DNA of 64,000 nt from Lineus longissimus (taxonomy: Eukaryota > Nemertea > Pilidiophora > Heteronemertea > Lineidae), in the NCBI RefSeq assembly GCF_910592395.1, contig NC_088308.1, forward strand, positions 28,535,501 through 28,599,500. The letters run 5' to 3'. A model generated the notes under the pieces. It ran no database searches. It saw only the letters and a program-made list of their open reading frames with translations, and was not told where the DNA came from. The number at the start of each line of letters is the position of its first letter. Position 1 is the stretch's first letter. Shown in pieces: positions 14,101 through 26,500 of this stretch. The position numbers and the translations under genes were made by a program.

Positions 14101-14520
14101 ATCGATAGCCTGACTCTCTTAAAACTTGAATTAAAACAGGGTAAATGTTGTACTGGTATTATGTTGAATTCCTGGTCAAACAACATACAAATGCATTGCA
14201 TATAAAAAGCATATTTTGGAGTCTGCTGTTACTTGCCCCAATTTACCATTCATCGTCTCTTGCAGGTCTTTCAAGAAAAGGGGCCTCAGCAAACGATACA
14301 ACGGCAGTCACTTGGAACAAAGTGACGGCTACCAGTACAAAACATGGCTACTGGAACATCTACCAGCCTGACTTTGACTTCAACAAGGAATGCGTCAAGG
14401 CGCAGGAAGGCACCAATTTACAGCAGTGGTCCTTTTACAAGCCGGGGACGCACTTATGGTCTTTCACACTCTGTTCAGACAGGTTGCCATTCGTGTGCCA
14501 GCTGCCCGTGTGCCCGGCAG
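11158..14520 (+). other. Gene B exons 1-5: signal peptide and C-type lectin domain
   Basis: Exons 11158-11247, 12703-12730, 13391-13472, 13860-13963, 14266-14520. Exon 1 gives a 30-residue leader ([12 protein letters not shown] then a hydrophobic core ending CSLCQQ). Exon 2 is only 28 bases and supplies the lectin opening, which joins exon 3 as [15 protein letters not shown]. Exons 4-5 continue with [12 protein letters not shown], a QPD-containing stretch (YWNIYQPDF) and the closing [14 protein letters not shown] is the galactose-type motif of C-type lectins, but the WND calcium motif expected before the third conserved cysteine reads WSF, so sugar binding is uncertain. Intron 1 (1,455 bases) holds nothing recognisable; intron 2 holds the 54-bp array. 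Confidence 0.8.
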
Positions 14521-17500
14521 GTAGGTAATGTGTTGTAACATGGCGAACGATTCGATAAAAGAAGATCGGAATCATTGATATTTCTTGTCTAGGACATCAA
14601 GTCTCGTCAACTTTGTGGGCGTGCGGTGATTTGTATTATGATTGAACTTCCTGGTTCCTTGGCGAATATTTCTGTTCCTCGGAGAATTTTATTTGTGGCA
14701 CATCTAAATAACACTGTGATTTCTCTGCGAAGTTATCAGTTGGCGCTACCTTTCGGCAGATTACCATGCAGTTGATTGATCAAATGATATATTAAATGAA
14801 TATATCAGTCTAATTGCTTATGTGATTACTATCGACATCCACGGTATACTGATTTCCTTCATTGCCTTCAGCTTTCTTCCTTATCTCGTAGATTAAAACC
14901 AAACTGTTGCATGAAAACTATAATAAGTTTGCTCTAGCTTCAGCAGGCTTTATTGCTCTGTCAACGGGGCTTTTGTCATTGACAGGTTCTGTGCGTTACC
15001 TGTATACTTATATGTACATATATTTTCATTTTACTCCAGGCTACTTCCGCTGTAGTGATGGCAAGTGCATCCAGCAGTCGTGGAGATGCGACGGTTATAA
15101 TGACTGCTCAGACGGTCAGGATGAACTACCCGCAACATGCCGTAAGTAGTTGCGAAAATGAAACGGTCTTGTGATAACCCAAACAAGCATATTTATGACT
15201 CTCCACGCATTACAGCTCTGGGTCTGGTTGTGTCATTAACTTAGCTTTAACTTTAAATCTGCGTTATCCCCCTCAGTTGTGTCCATTAGACTAAATGCTA
15301 AGTTCAAGTACTGTTGGGGCAAATTTATTTTGAACAACCCGGCCCTGTTCTGCAATATGAGGATGAGAGTGTCCCCGAGAAACCGATGGTGGACTGTGAA
15401 GTTGATATATATCCTTTGTCACGAGTCGTCTCATCAGGTATTTTGCTGCCAACTAATCAAGGCTTGAGGTGTGTGGCAGTTGTATAAATATGCGTTCCAT
15501 CAAGTGGAGACTGGCGGGCAGAAGAAGGTTTGTGGTTCTGGTTGTGGTTGTGTTTGGCGGATCCACTATTATAGAAGATGTAGAATCGATATTGTGGACA
15601 TATTGACAAAAAAATTATACTCGCCGACCTTTCCCAAAAAAATTGACATCGGTCTTCTCAATGTTTATTTTGCAGCTGAAAAGTGTGATTATACACTGAG
15701 TGGTTCAACTGGTAATATCTCAAACACCGATTGCAAACCGCAATACGAAAACAACATGAGCATTGTGTGGAAGTTGAAAACGAATTCGGCAACCCGTATA
15801 TCTCTGAAGGTATGCTCCAACAAATGTCCGAACTTGCCTTAGTTAATACAATCTTGAAAAAAACTTTTAGCGACATACTGCTCATCTTTGCTTCACTCAT
15901 CCCTGGTCTACATAAGTTGGATCTTTATTCGGTATTCGCCGAGAACGTAATATCGGATAGTCATCTCTTTGTAACCGCAAGGTAACAGTAATGACTCGGT
16001 TGTTCACTGTTAGAAACATACATGTGTCGCATGCGACGCTGATCTGTAGGTGTTGCATATTGTTCGTCTTTGCTTCTTAGATAAACACTATTGACATTGA
16101 AGAAGGGCATGACACTCTCACCATCTACACTGGAGATGTACAGCTGTCCATGAGCAAGGTCCTTGCCCGAATATCAGGGTCAAATCGGCCATCCTTACGA
16201 AACCAACAGTTTGTTAGCGAGAATAATGTTATGGTTGTGCGATTCCAAACTGACAACTCAGTGACGAAAAGTGGTTTCAGTGCGACTTGGACAACTGGTA
16301 GGTACCTGCTGTCAGTTATCGAATAGTGTAACAATGAAACAACAAGATTCGATTGCGTATTTGAAGTTACCTACAACATAGGAGATATCAATTAAGTGGA
16401 AGACCGTAGCGATTGCTTGCCGCACTTGATGCTGCAAGGAACTGATATTGAACTCTTTCATGTTGATGGTTGTTACAATCTCCAATGATATCTCAAGGTG
16501 ATTGACAATTTACTGCGAGGATATTTTTCTTCTTTCTTATCTGAGTACATGACAGTGCATATCAATATGTTTAAGGCTATGAATGTAAAACGCTGTCCCT
16601 ACTCGGCCGGGCCCAAACTGGAGACGCAGCAGAGGAAGTAGCAGCTGCTGATGCATCCACCTGCGCAAGCCTGTGCAAAACTAAACCAGCCTGCATCACT
16701 GCGGTTTTCTCGGCCGCGAAATGCAAGATTTACAATGATAAAGGGAAGATGACAGTTACTTCTGGAAGCGAACTGATTGCCAACTCTTGTCCAAGTAATT
16801 TGAAAACCAAACCAGGTAAATCTCCAGACCCTACCAATGAACGACGTACTCGTAGGGTGAAGACTCTGAAGGAAATATTTGAACACATCGTTAGCCGTGA
16901 TGTATCATACCAAGAAAGAGTGTCCCACACTTAAATAATACTGGTACCTACTGTATATACAGTAATAATCACAGTAATGGCTACAGGATAGAGTGAATGT
17001 TGAATTCTACATAACACGATTTAACAACATTGGTTTTCAGTGATAGCAACTTCACCAATTTACGGAGGAGCACGGACAGCTACTGGTGTTTGGAAGTCCA
17101 TCTCATCCCCTCTCTATCCATTCTACATCCCTGGGTACCAGAGTGTCACATGGACTATTGATGCAAAAGACGCAAAGAGTTACTTGTCTATTCGGGTAGG
17201 TACAGATTCGTATGTTCTCAGAGCATATAAAGCAGGCCTGCTGGAGTCTTACTATAGAATTTTCATATTAGCATGCATGTACGTCATCTTGATGCACGAT
17301 CTCTTGGCAGCTATAGTAACACAAAATAGACAAATGTTACTGAATCAGGCTGCCGTTGACTACTACTGTCCCTAATCGCATGGCCAGATTGCGTGGGGAC
17401 GACATTTTTTGGTGACAATGGACCAGACTGGTATCTTGTGACTAGTGTGCTTTAGAAACGTACGGAGTGCACCCGTCTAGGGTTCGTTTGAGAAAAACGA

Positions 17501-20500
17501 GCGGGTCTATTGTTGCCGGAAATGTATTCCTCGTCCAATACGGTCGCACGATTGAGTACCGTGACCATACAGTTCATTATTCGAGGTAAAATCTGGGAGG
17601 TGACTGAATGAATATTCGTGTATTGAAATAGATATATCAATGCGTCAATCATATCCAAATAGAAATGTCAAGTGATGAAACGTTACGTGCTCTTGTCGAA
17701 TGCTGGACTGAAGAGTTACGCAAATTACGACCCATCTCTTAGAAATAAATAAAAGTCAAATTATTTTGGACTGATGTGAGCCTGAATGCACATATTCCAG
17801 ATCGATGACCTTGACCTACAGCTTCCTGAGTACCTTGAGGTCAAGGATGGCAATGATAACAGTGCTTCCGTGCTCGCCAAATACCCGGGCTCTGGCGGGC
17901 CGACCACTTACTTTACAACTGGGGGATCAGCTACAGTTACTTTAGTCACCAAGCAACAGAACGAAAGGAGAGGATTCCGCCTGTCTTATATGCAGAGTAA
18001 GTGGCTATTTCATTCGAAAGACAACTACAGCAACATTACTAAAAAAAACATCCGAAAGGATTCCTTCTCTTATATACATGTACGCAGGGTAATTCGCTAT
18101 TTCATTGGAAAGACCGAAAGATCGCTTCTGTGGAGCTGTTGTTTGTTCTATCCTCTTTAGTATTGCCTCTAAGAAAGATCAGACTCGTGAAAAAATCTTC
18201 ATCCGCTAATTTGAGAATTGTTTGGAAATGACGTACGAATGAGATGATGAACTGAGCCACATGTAACATGTCAAAATAGTCGAGTTTCACTGCCTGTAAC
18301 TATGAAATGTGTGAGTTAGAATTAAACAGCTCCAAGGACTGAGCAAGCAAGTATTATACTTGTTCAAACTGTGCTTTTATTTTGTCTTTCCAGATCAAAT
18401 GACCTGTCCCTCTGGAAAGGACTTCCAATGGTATACTAAAGCTGATACAGTACTGAATACAACGCTGACGAAGAAGACAGTTACAGCCGCAACCCTTGCC
18501 GAATGTCGCACCAAGTGCAAAGATGAAACCAGCTTCGTATGCAAGTCAGTTGAGTTTGCTGCTGGCAATTCAACTATGAACTGTGCCCTGTCTAAGGTCA
18601 ACCGTGTATACATAACGGTGCTGGGAGTCGTGGAAGAGGCCAAGTCTGGGTTCACCTACTCGGATTGGGTGTGTACCAAAAGTAAGCAGTCTGATTATTA
18701 TTCCAGCATGTTTTTAACTTCAACCTCTCATGGTCATTTAGTTATAGGCAAACGAGCGACCTTCAGCGACTGGGTGATCAAGTACATTGTATCAGAAAAC
18801 ATCATTCAACATGAGTTGAATCAATTACATTGTATAACATTTGTATCGGAGAGAATCATTAAATATACGGTGAATCAAACTCCATACGTGCTGCATTCAC
18901 CAAATTTGAAAAATCGAAAGACTCCAGATGAATTGTTTAGAAGGTTTAAATCATCGATTATCTGATGATCTTTGGTTACAGAATGTCCGGCAATCTCTGT
19001 CGATGCTAATGCCAAGATGCACCCATTACCTCTATCTGTGCTCTACCAGAGCAAGGTTACCATATCATGTAATGATGGCTATTATTTCGCTGTGGACAAG
19101 TACACCAGTAAGACGTCAATATCTGTCGAATGTTTGTTTGGCGGGAAGTGGAGCATCTGGAACATACCAAAGTGCACTCGTAAGTCCGCCGCACACCCCT
19201 ATTCGATGAAGAATTAAGATTGCATAATCACTTGTAATGTGTCACTCTCACTTTTATCATCCTTTTCCTTGTCATGCTGTCAGAATCAGTCTCACTTCAA
19301 CTGTCCAGACAGTAGGGCCTAAGTTTCGTCTATAAGCAAGTTGCACATAGAAACCCTGAAAGTACGCCAGTGTAATGATTATCAAAATAGTTGCTGTCTT
19401 CAGTCATCACCAATTAAAACTCCTTCATGATTGCAGCTGTCTACTGTGGTGTTCCTCCGGCGGTCACAAATGCTTATCTGAAGTCAGGTGGTGTCCTCTA
19501 TCCAACAACAGCAGAATATGCCTGCTTTGAGGGATTTGATCTACAAGGAAACTCGACAACGGCTTGTCAGAAGGTGGCAAATTGGACGGCACCACCTACA
19601 TGCAAGGGTAAATTGTAAAAATATACCATCATGTCCAAGATATGCAGTGCCCAGTGAAAGCGTTAGATTAACCAAGATTGGAATAACTGTTCCATGTTGC
19701 TGGTGAATACTGACGTTCTTGTTTCGACTCTTCGTTGTCAGTGGCATGCCGTCATGGATGAATCGCATTTCAAGTTGTCATTTAACCACGTCTCAACATG
19801 TCACACTAACGCTAGTATCATTGAATACGTGTTTGTTTTCAGCCGTGGTATGCCAGGCCCTCTCTAATGTTAACCTGGCCACTGCTTCAAAAACTGGCAC
19901 GGGGACATCCGTTGGATCGACGGTTACCTACAAATGTGATGCTGGCTACCAGATTGTGGGAGCACCTAAATTAGTGTGCAATTCTAGCAGTCAATGGGAT
20001 AAGACGCAACCAACATGCACGAGTAAGTTTAACACGCAGTCTGTTGAAGGGTACACATGACATCTTTGTCAACAGCATAATATCTATCATTGAGGAAGCT
20101 ACAATCGAATAGTCGTCAGTTAGACACATAGATATTGAGATGTCCCAACCAGTTGACAGAAACACAGGGCGGTTCATATTGGTTTCATCAGATCAAGTCT
20201 TGTACCATCCAGTGTTGCAAAGCGTGTGGAGTTCGAAGTCTTTGTAAAGAATCTGTAAAGAAACGAAACAGTTATTATTAACCCCTCAGGCTGCAGCGTT
20301 CACGATCAGCTTAAAATCTTTAAATAAATGTACGATTTTCAGAGCTTCAGTGTAACGTACCAACTATCATCAATGCTATACTCTCAAACCAAACTGGTCC
20401 GTTCTTCTTCGAAGACAAAGTGACAGTCAAGTGCAATGACGGATTCAACTTCAGCGCAGGGTCTGGAGACCTAACTTGTGGAGCAGATCAGACGTTCGGG

Positions 20501-23500
20501 GTGCTTCCAAACTGTACTGGTAGGTGGTGTCAAACCGATAAATAAGACAGCATCGTGCATTATGCTGGAAATTCGCGCGTGGAATACTTACTTATTGCTT
20601 ATTATCACTGTGCCTCTTACCAACACATCAAATGTCTTGAACAACACGGGCAACACACCGAATGTGTTACACAACTCGGGTAACACACCGAATGTGTTAC
20701 ACAACTCGGGCAACACACCGAATGTGTTACACAACACGGGCAGCACATCGAATGTGTTACACAACACAAGCAACACATCAGACATTGAAATACGATCGAT
20801 ACACATCATTGTGTTTAATTTAAAAGGAATGTCGAATAACGGTGTGGGTGGGCACTCTGAAGTTCAAAGACATTGCCTTTTCTCTTTCATGCATGCCTTT
20901 ATTCAGTCTTGTCTCATATATCTATTCTTTTCAGATATCGACGAATGTCCGGCTAAATGCCAACAAAAATGCGAGAACAGCATTGGTAGCTACACTTGCA
21001 GTTGCGATGCAGGGTACACTCTGCATAGTGATAAGATATTGTGTGCAGGTATGCCTATGTCTTTTATCCATTTAGACTAGCCCTGGTGACATCAGTTAGA
21101 TTGACACATACCTCTCCTATCTTCTAGGATCTATACAAAGGACAATGATATGCGAAGGTTTAGTTACCCACAGTGCAGGAGCAAACGACGGAGTCCGTGG
21201 GTTATAGTCACCATTAGCATGATGGCGTTCTGTGAAACACAAAAATAAAGAGAGCTCAAAAGTACTTGCAGTCCTTTAATTTCAGTTCAATTATAAACTA
21301 TGAAGATATCGCAGACATTTTGAGAACTTCCTTGTTCTCCGTCAGCTATTTCTTCCAGCATCAATGCTTCTTTACATTTCCGCACAAAAAGGCACGTTTT
21401 GAACAAAAACACCGCTTTGGGTTTGAGACAGACACCTGATTATGGTTTGCATAGCTGGACATGATTCGCCAACACCCTGACTATACATCTCCCTGACATG
21501 GTATTGATGTATTTGGAATAAATCTTTAGATATAGATGAATGCACTACTACCAATAAGGGAGGCTGCGGACAGAAGTGCGTCAACTCGGAAGGTTCCTAT
21601 ACATGTAAATGTGATACTGGCTTCACCTTGTTCACGAGTGACGGTGTGAATGGATTCAATGTCAGGAGCGGCGAGACGGGAACACGAGAGGGAGACGTTT
21701 ACTACATCAATCACACTTGTGTTCGTAAGTAGAGGAGAAGGCAGCCTCTTCTTTCACCAATGAGAAATTGATACCTCCGCTCAATATACCTTTTCTAAAA
21801 TTGTTTGATTTTATTCTTCCGAGCGAGATACACCAACCAGGGCACGATAGTGGTCGTTTCGTAGTAAACTGATGGCACTGGACTTTAAGACAACATTCAA
21901 GATCCAGCAACAGTATGTTTATCCGTTATGCCAAGTATCGATAAGTTTGAGAATCGACATCTCCAATATACACTTGGCTATACTTCATAAATATCGAAAC
22001 GTATTCTCAGTCTCAGTATATCTCTCGTTTTATAAAATGTGACGAAATGTCATTGATTTGCAGCTAACAAGTGTCTGCCACCGACTTCCTTTGCTAACGG
22101 CGTGGCAACTCAAGACCTGAACAGCCTCTACCACAACGGCAAGATCACATTTGATTGCAACATTGGCTACAGTCTCCAGGGAGCGTCAACCATAACTTGC
22201 AATGATACGACATGGGACTACCCCGCTCCTACGTGTAAAGGTAAGTTCAAGTCCAGAGAATAAGATATTCTATGGCACGAAAGTGTCAAAGTTTATGGTC
22301 TCGCTGGCATATATCGAACTACAAGTAGCACAAAACAAATAATCGTTCTCGGGATGGCTGCTGTTGACTTTCACAACGGCAGACATGTGCTTTCAAATTG
22401 GTCTAGGTGAAGGAGGTACGTTGCCTGCAAAACATATTCGTATACTGAATATGTTAGTACTGTAATATGCTAGTTCCAGTTGGCAACATTGCCTTTGACT
22501 CGTTTCTCCAACTCAACCCCTGTGTCTTATCCAGTGGTGCGGTGCGATGCTGATGATCTGTCTGGTTTGAAATACAAGCCGACAGCCAATCCGACAGGGA
22601 AGGTCGACTATCTGGCTGACGTCACTTATACCTGCACCGCCTTCCTACCATCGCAAGTGGTGAGGAAGAGAACGTGTAGATATGACAGCAAGACGAAGAC
22701 ATACGTTTTGATGGGAGACCAACTTGAATGTCCAGGTACGTGAAATCGATAGAGGTGTGGATTACATGCGGACAGATCTTCCCAATTCCATATTCCTGTA
22801 CTGACTTGGTAATTCCCAATATTCCGAGATGCCCGCCTCTACAAATACATGTACTGCATGTCCCAATTGTGATTTCATTTCGAGCTAGCTAGCTAGCTTT
22901 GAGCAGGAAAGTTGGCTAAACCAACCATTCGGAAACGTCTTCGAAAGCCGATGACACCATAACTACTCATAAATACCGTCAGCTTTCTTCTCCTCCAGTT
23001 GTTGATTGTGGACCTCCAGCAAATGTATCGGGCGCCCAGACACCGTCACCAACGAATACCTTGTTAGGTACCAATTACACTTTCGAATGTGTCAATTCTA
23101 AGTGGAAAATTCTTGGGAAGTCCGAGCTGAATACTACGGATGTGATGTGCACCGCCGGTGGATACTGGGACTACGGAGATCTTAGGTGTTCTGGTAAGTA
23201 GTAGAAAGCCTATAATGCAATGTTGTTGTATTCACTTTCTATACGAATTTGTCTCTGGAATATTATTAAGTTAAAGCCTTTAGATCGCTGCGGACAAGGA
23301 AAATGACACCGAGATGACTCTATTTGTATAACAATCAGTAGGTTGTTACAGCGCTAGTCGACCATGCTCTAAGGCTGACGTTACATAGGCCTCATTCGTT
23401 CACTTCCCACATGTCACGTTCCCCTTAATGCGTTCGTTCCTCACTGAATGCATGCCACAAGGCCGTGCATTCACCGAGGAACGTTAAGTAAAGCTGGAAC

Positions 23501-26500
23501 GTGACATGTGGGAAGTGAACGAATGAGGCCTATGTAACGTCAGCCTAAGTTCTGCGACATAGATTATAGGACGCTATTGTAGGCGATTCTGTGGATTTGG
23601 TGAGGAAATGAGATAACCAGAGGAGTATCAGTCCTACATTTACGATGCCTGACCACAATACCATACAGCTGCTCGAACGACATCCAAGGTAAGTGAGGTT
23701 TGGAAAAACTCCCTCTCGGAGAAGAAGCTGCATGCATACGCAATGTATATCGCACACCGTAAAAGGAAAAGGTGTCGGATCTTTTCTTTTTTTCAACCAT
23801 TTTGATAGCATCGCACAAAGTAAGGTCTACTCTCAATACGTCTTCTCTCGCAGGTGCCACTTGCAAGGACCCTGGTCGCTCCCCTGGCAGCCTTCAGCAA
23901 GCAACCAGCTACGAGCTGGGGAAGAATGTCACCTATACCTGCTCCAGGGCTGGCTACGCCTTGAATTCTTCCGACCCACTTGTCTGTACGGAGGGTAGTG
24001 GATCACCCCAGTGGAACAAGCCGATTCCAATATGTGTCGGTATGTGTTTGTGGTCTATCAAATATACTTGGTTTGACTATCCATAAAATCGCTTAATTGG
24101 TTTGACAAACTGTTGATAAAGTCCTTTAATTCGACATTTTTATATCTTTATGAGAATTGCCTTCTGTTCTAACCAGTTTGATATGCGAATTCTTCACCTT
24201 GATTTCAGACAACGAAAAGCCTAAGATCACCTGTCCTACCGGCCAAACTGTTAAGCTACTTAACAAGGTCATGTTAGCGCTGCCTACATCAAGTGATAAC
24301 ACTGGTATTGCCTCAATGGTAACTGACCCTCCAGGATTCCGCGTCGACCAGATTATTAACAAAAATACCAGTGTCAAGTTCACTGTCCAGGACTTCGCCG
24401 GCTCGACTGCATCCTGCACTGTTGACATCAACGTGAAAGGTAAGCTATAGCTAGCATTCAATGGGCTTTTTTCTGGACTGCAAATGCATAATGAAAGAGC
24501 CACGACGTCTTCAAATCAATCTTGAGATATGGTTTATTGGTAGCCAGCCTTGTAAATGTTCTCACCTGTGTGTAGCGATGGTAACTCAGTGTGTAGGAAT
24601 TTCCCGGAGATGATTGCCTCTCCAAAGTAGTATTTTCTGTGCTTTTTTTCAGATGATCTTGATCTTCTCCCACCAACTGTGAACTGTCCATCATCCTACA
24701 CAGATTACGTAACCCAGTCGGGGCAACAGACCATAACGTACCAAGGCGCCGCAACAGGCAGTCATGTTGGTGGAGATAACGTGACCTTGACTTACTCGCC
24801 AGCTGACAAAACCCTCCAGAAGAGTGAGGCCTCACTATATGAAGTTCATACTGTAACAGTAGAGGCCACGTCAAAGGCAGGACTCAACGCCACGTGTCAA
24901 TTCCAAGTTGATATCAAGCGTGAGTAATGTCCTGACGAAAAAAGAGAATAGCGTACTGACATGACTGATATATTCTTGCTTGCTGTCAAACGTTTCATAT
25001 GTGCCTTTGTTTTTGGCGGCGCATTGGTTTCTGTGAGTAAGCTACGCCTGTACAGTACAGCTGTTGCCCACAGACATACAGTTTAATACCGACCATGAGT
25101 TTACGCACAATTAACATGGTTTAAACCATTAAACCCAAGCATTTCATCTTTGCATTGTAACATGAAGGTCCTTGGTAGCTCGAATGCAAATATAAAATAG
25201 ATACACATGATACTGTCGCTATTATCATCGTTAAGGTGTTATTGGCCATCTTGGGTTTTTGCCTTGTTTTTTATTATTTTACTCATCCAATTCCTCCTTC
25301 AAAATGTTCTCCAGCTGCCCTTTGCTCCCCGTGGTCACTCCCTGAGGCGAAAAACGCCACGAAGACATGTGTTGGTAGCGCCGGCTCCAATTACAGCTGC
25401 GACTACGAGTGTGACACCGGTTACCTCTTCCACGACAACACCGCAAAGAAGAGCTATGAATGTGAACCAGGGAAGGCTTGGACTCCTAACAGTTATGTGC
25501 CAGACTGCAATGGTAATTGATCGATAATAATTGTTCTTTAGGTTTATGTAAGAGAGAGATTGATAGATGCCGTTTCGATGTGAGATTTCTCGTCATTTGT
25601 CAGATAATTGAAGAGGATGGAAGACATTACGTGAACTGAGTTTCTATCACATGTGTGTAACCGTGGCATTGCTCCTTTGAAAACAGTTGGATTACTTTAT
25701 CGATGTGTAGAAATCGTTCATTAATAATGCCGTCACACTCTTACTTCACCAATAGAGGATTCGGTCGGCTACATATCAACATGGAGTCGGCTCTGCTCAC
25801 CAGTACTCTCATGTCGGACAGGCTTCCCGTAGAAAAAGCGACCTTGTTTGCTATTCTAGTCAAATCAGGTACTTTTTGGTTAAAATTTGTAGAAAGATCA
25901 CACCTCGCTTTATTGTTTCAGTGCCATTCCTCTCCCCCCAGATGGAGAGGTTCACCATAAGATATACAGCCTCAGCGGCACTCACCGACTCGTGCGCAAG
26001 TAGCGCAATTGACGAATTGAAAACGAGGGCTGTGACCTTTGGAAAAGATTTGACCGCTCTTTGCCATTCCACCATTACCGGAGCTGCAGCTGATAACGTG
26101 AGCATAACAGTGCACCAGGATCGGATCATGACAAACTACAAACATGTTCCGCAGGTGAGGTTTTACTTTAAGTTGCTGACGACAGGGCGTACATTTTCAT
26201 TGATTGTGTCAAAATAAATTTTAGCAACTACTCTTGCCTTATTTGATTCATAATATAGTGCACTACTGTATCTCTTGATGATCTGGCGATGAGGTAATTT
26301 AAAACTTTTGACTGATAAGGGTAGAGAGAGTAATGATAGGTATTCGTATTTTACTCCAGAATGCAGGTTTTATGAGGCTCTCCTGTTGAAGATGCTCTCA
26401 ACGATAAGATGTTCAGCTCACTGTCTCTAAATAAAACCCCCATATGATCAGTCTGACAAACTTCATGCGTTCTCTCTCCAGCCGACAAACAACTACATTT

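Noticed and set aside
13750-14205. 151-codon open frame
   Set aside because: Only 13860-13963 shows lectin sequence. The rest crosses a good donor (ATAG/GTAAAT) and has no domain pattern, so it is intron read-through.
15279-15467. Possible exon between LDLa and the first CUB
   Set aside because: No domain pattern, and the LDLa and CUB exons join in matching phase without it.
20588-20809. Minus-strand frame with [10 protein letters not shown] repeats
   Set aside because: Antisense of the 30-bp intronic array; no other evidence of coding.
25758-25868. Extra exon in gene B
   Set aside because: Phase-compatible but the acceptor is weak, there are no cysteines and no domain. Kept only as a doubtful option; leaving it out keeps the frame.
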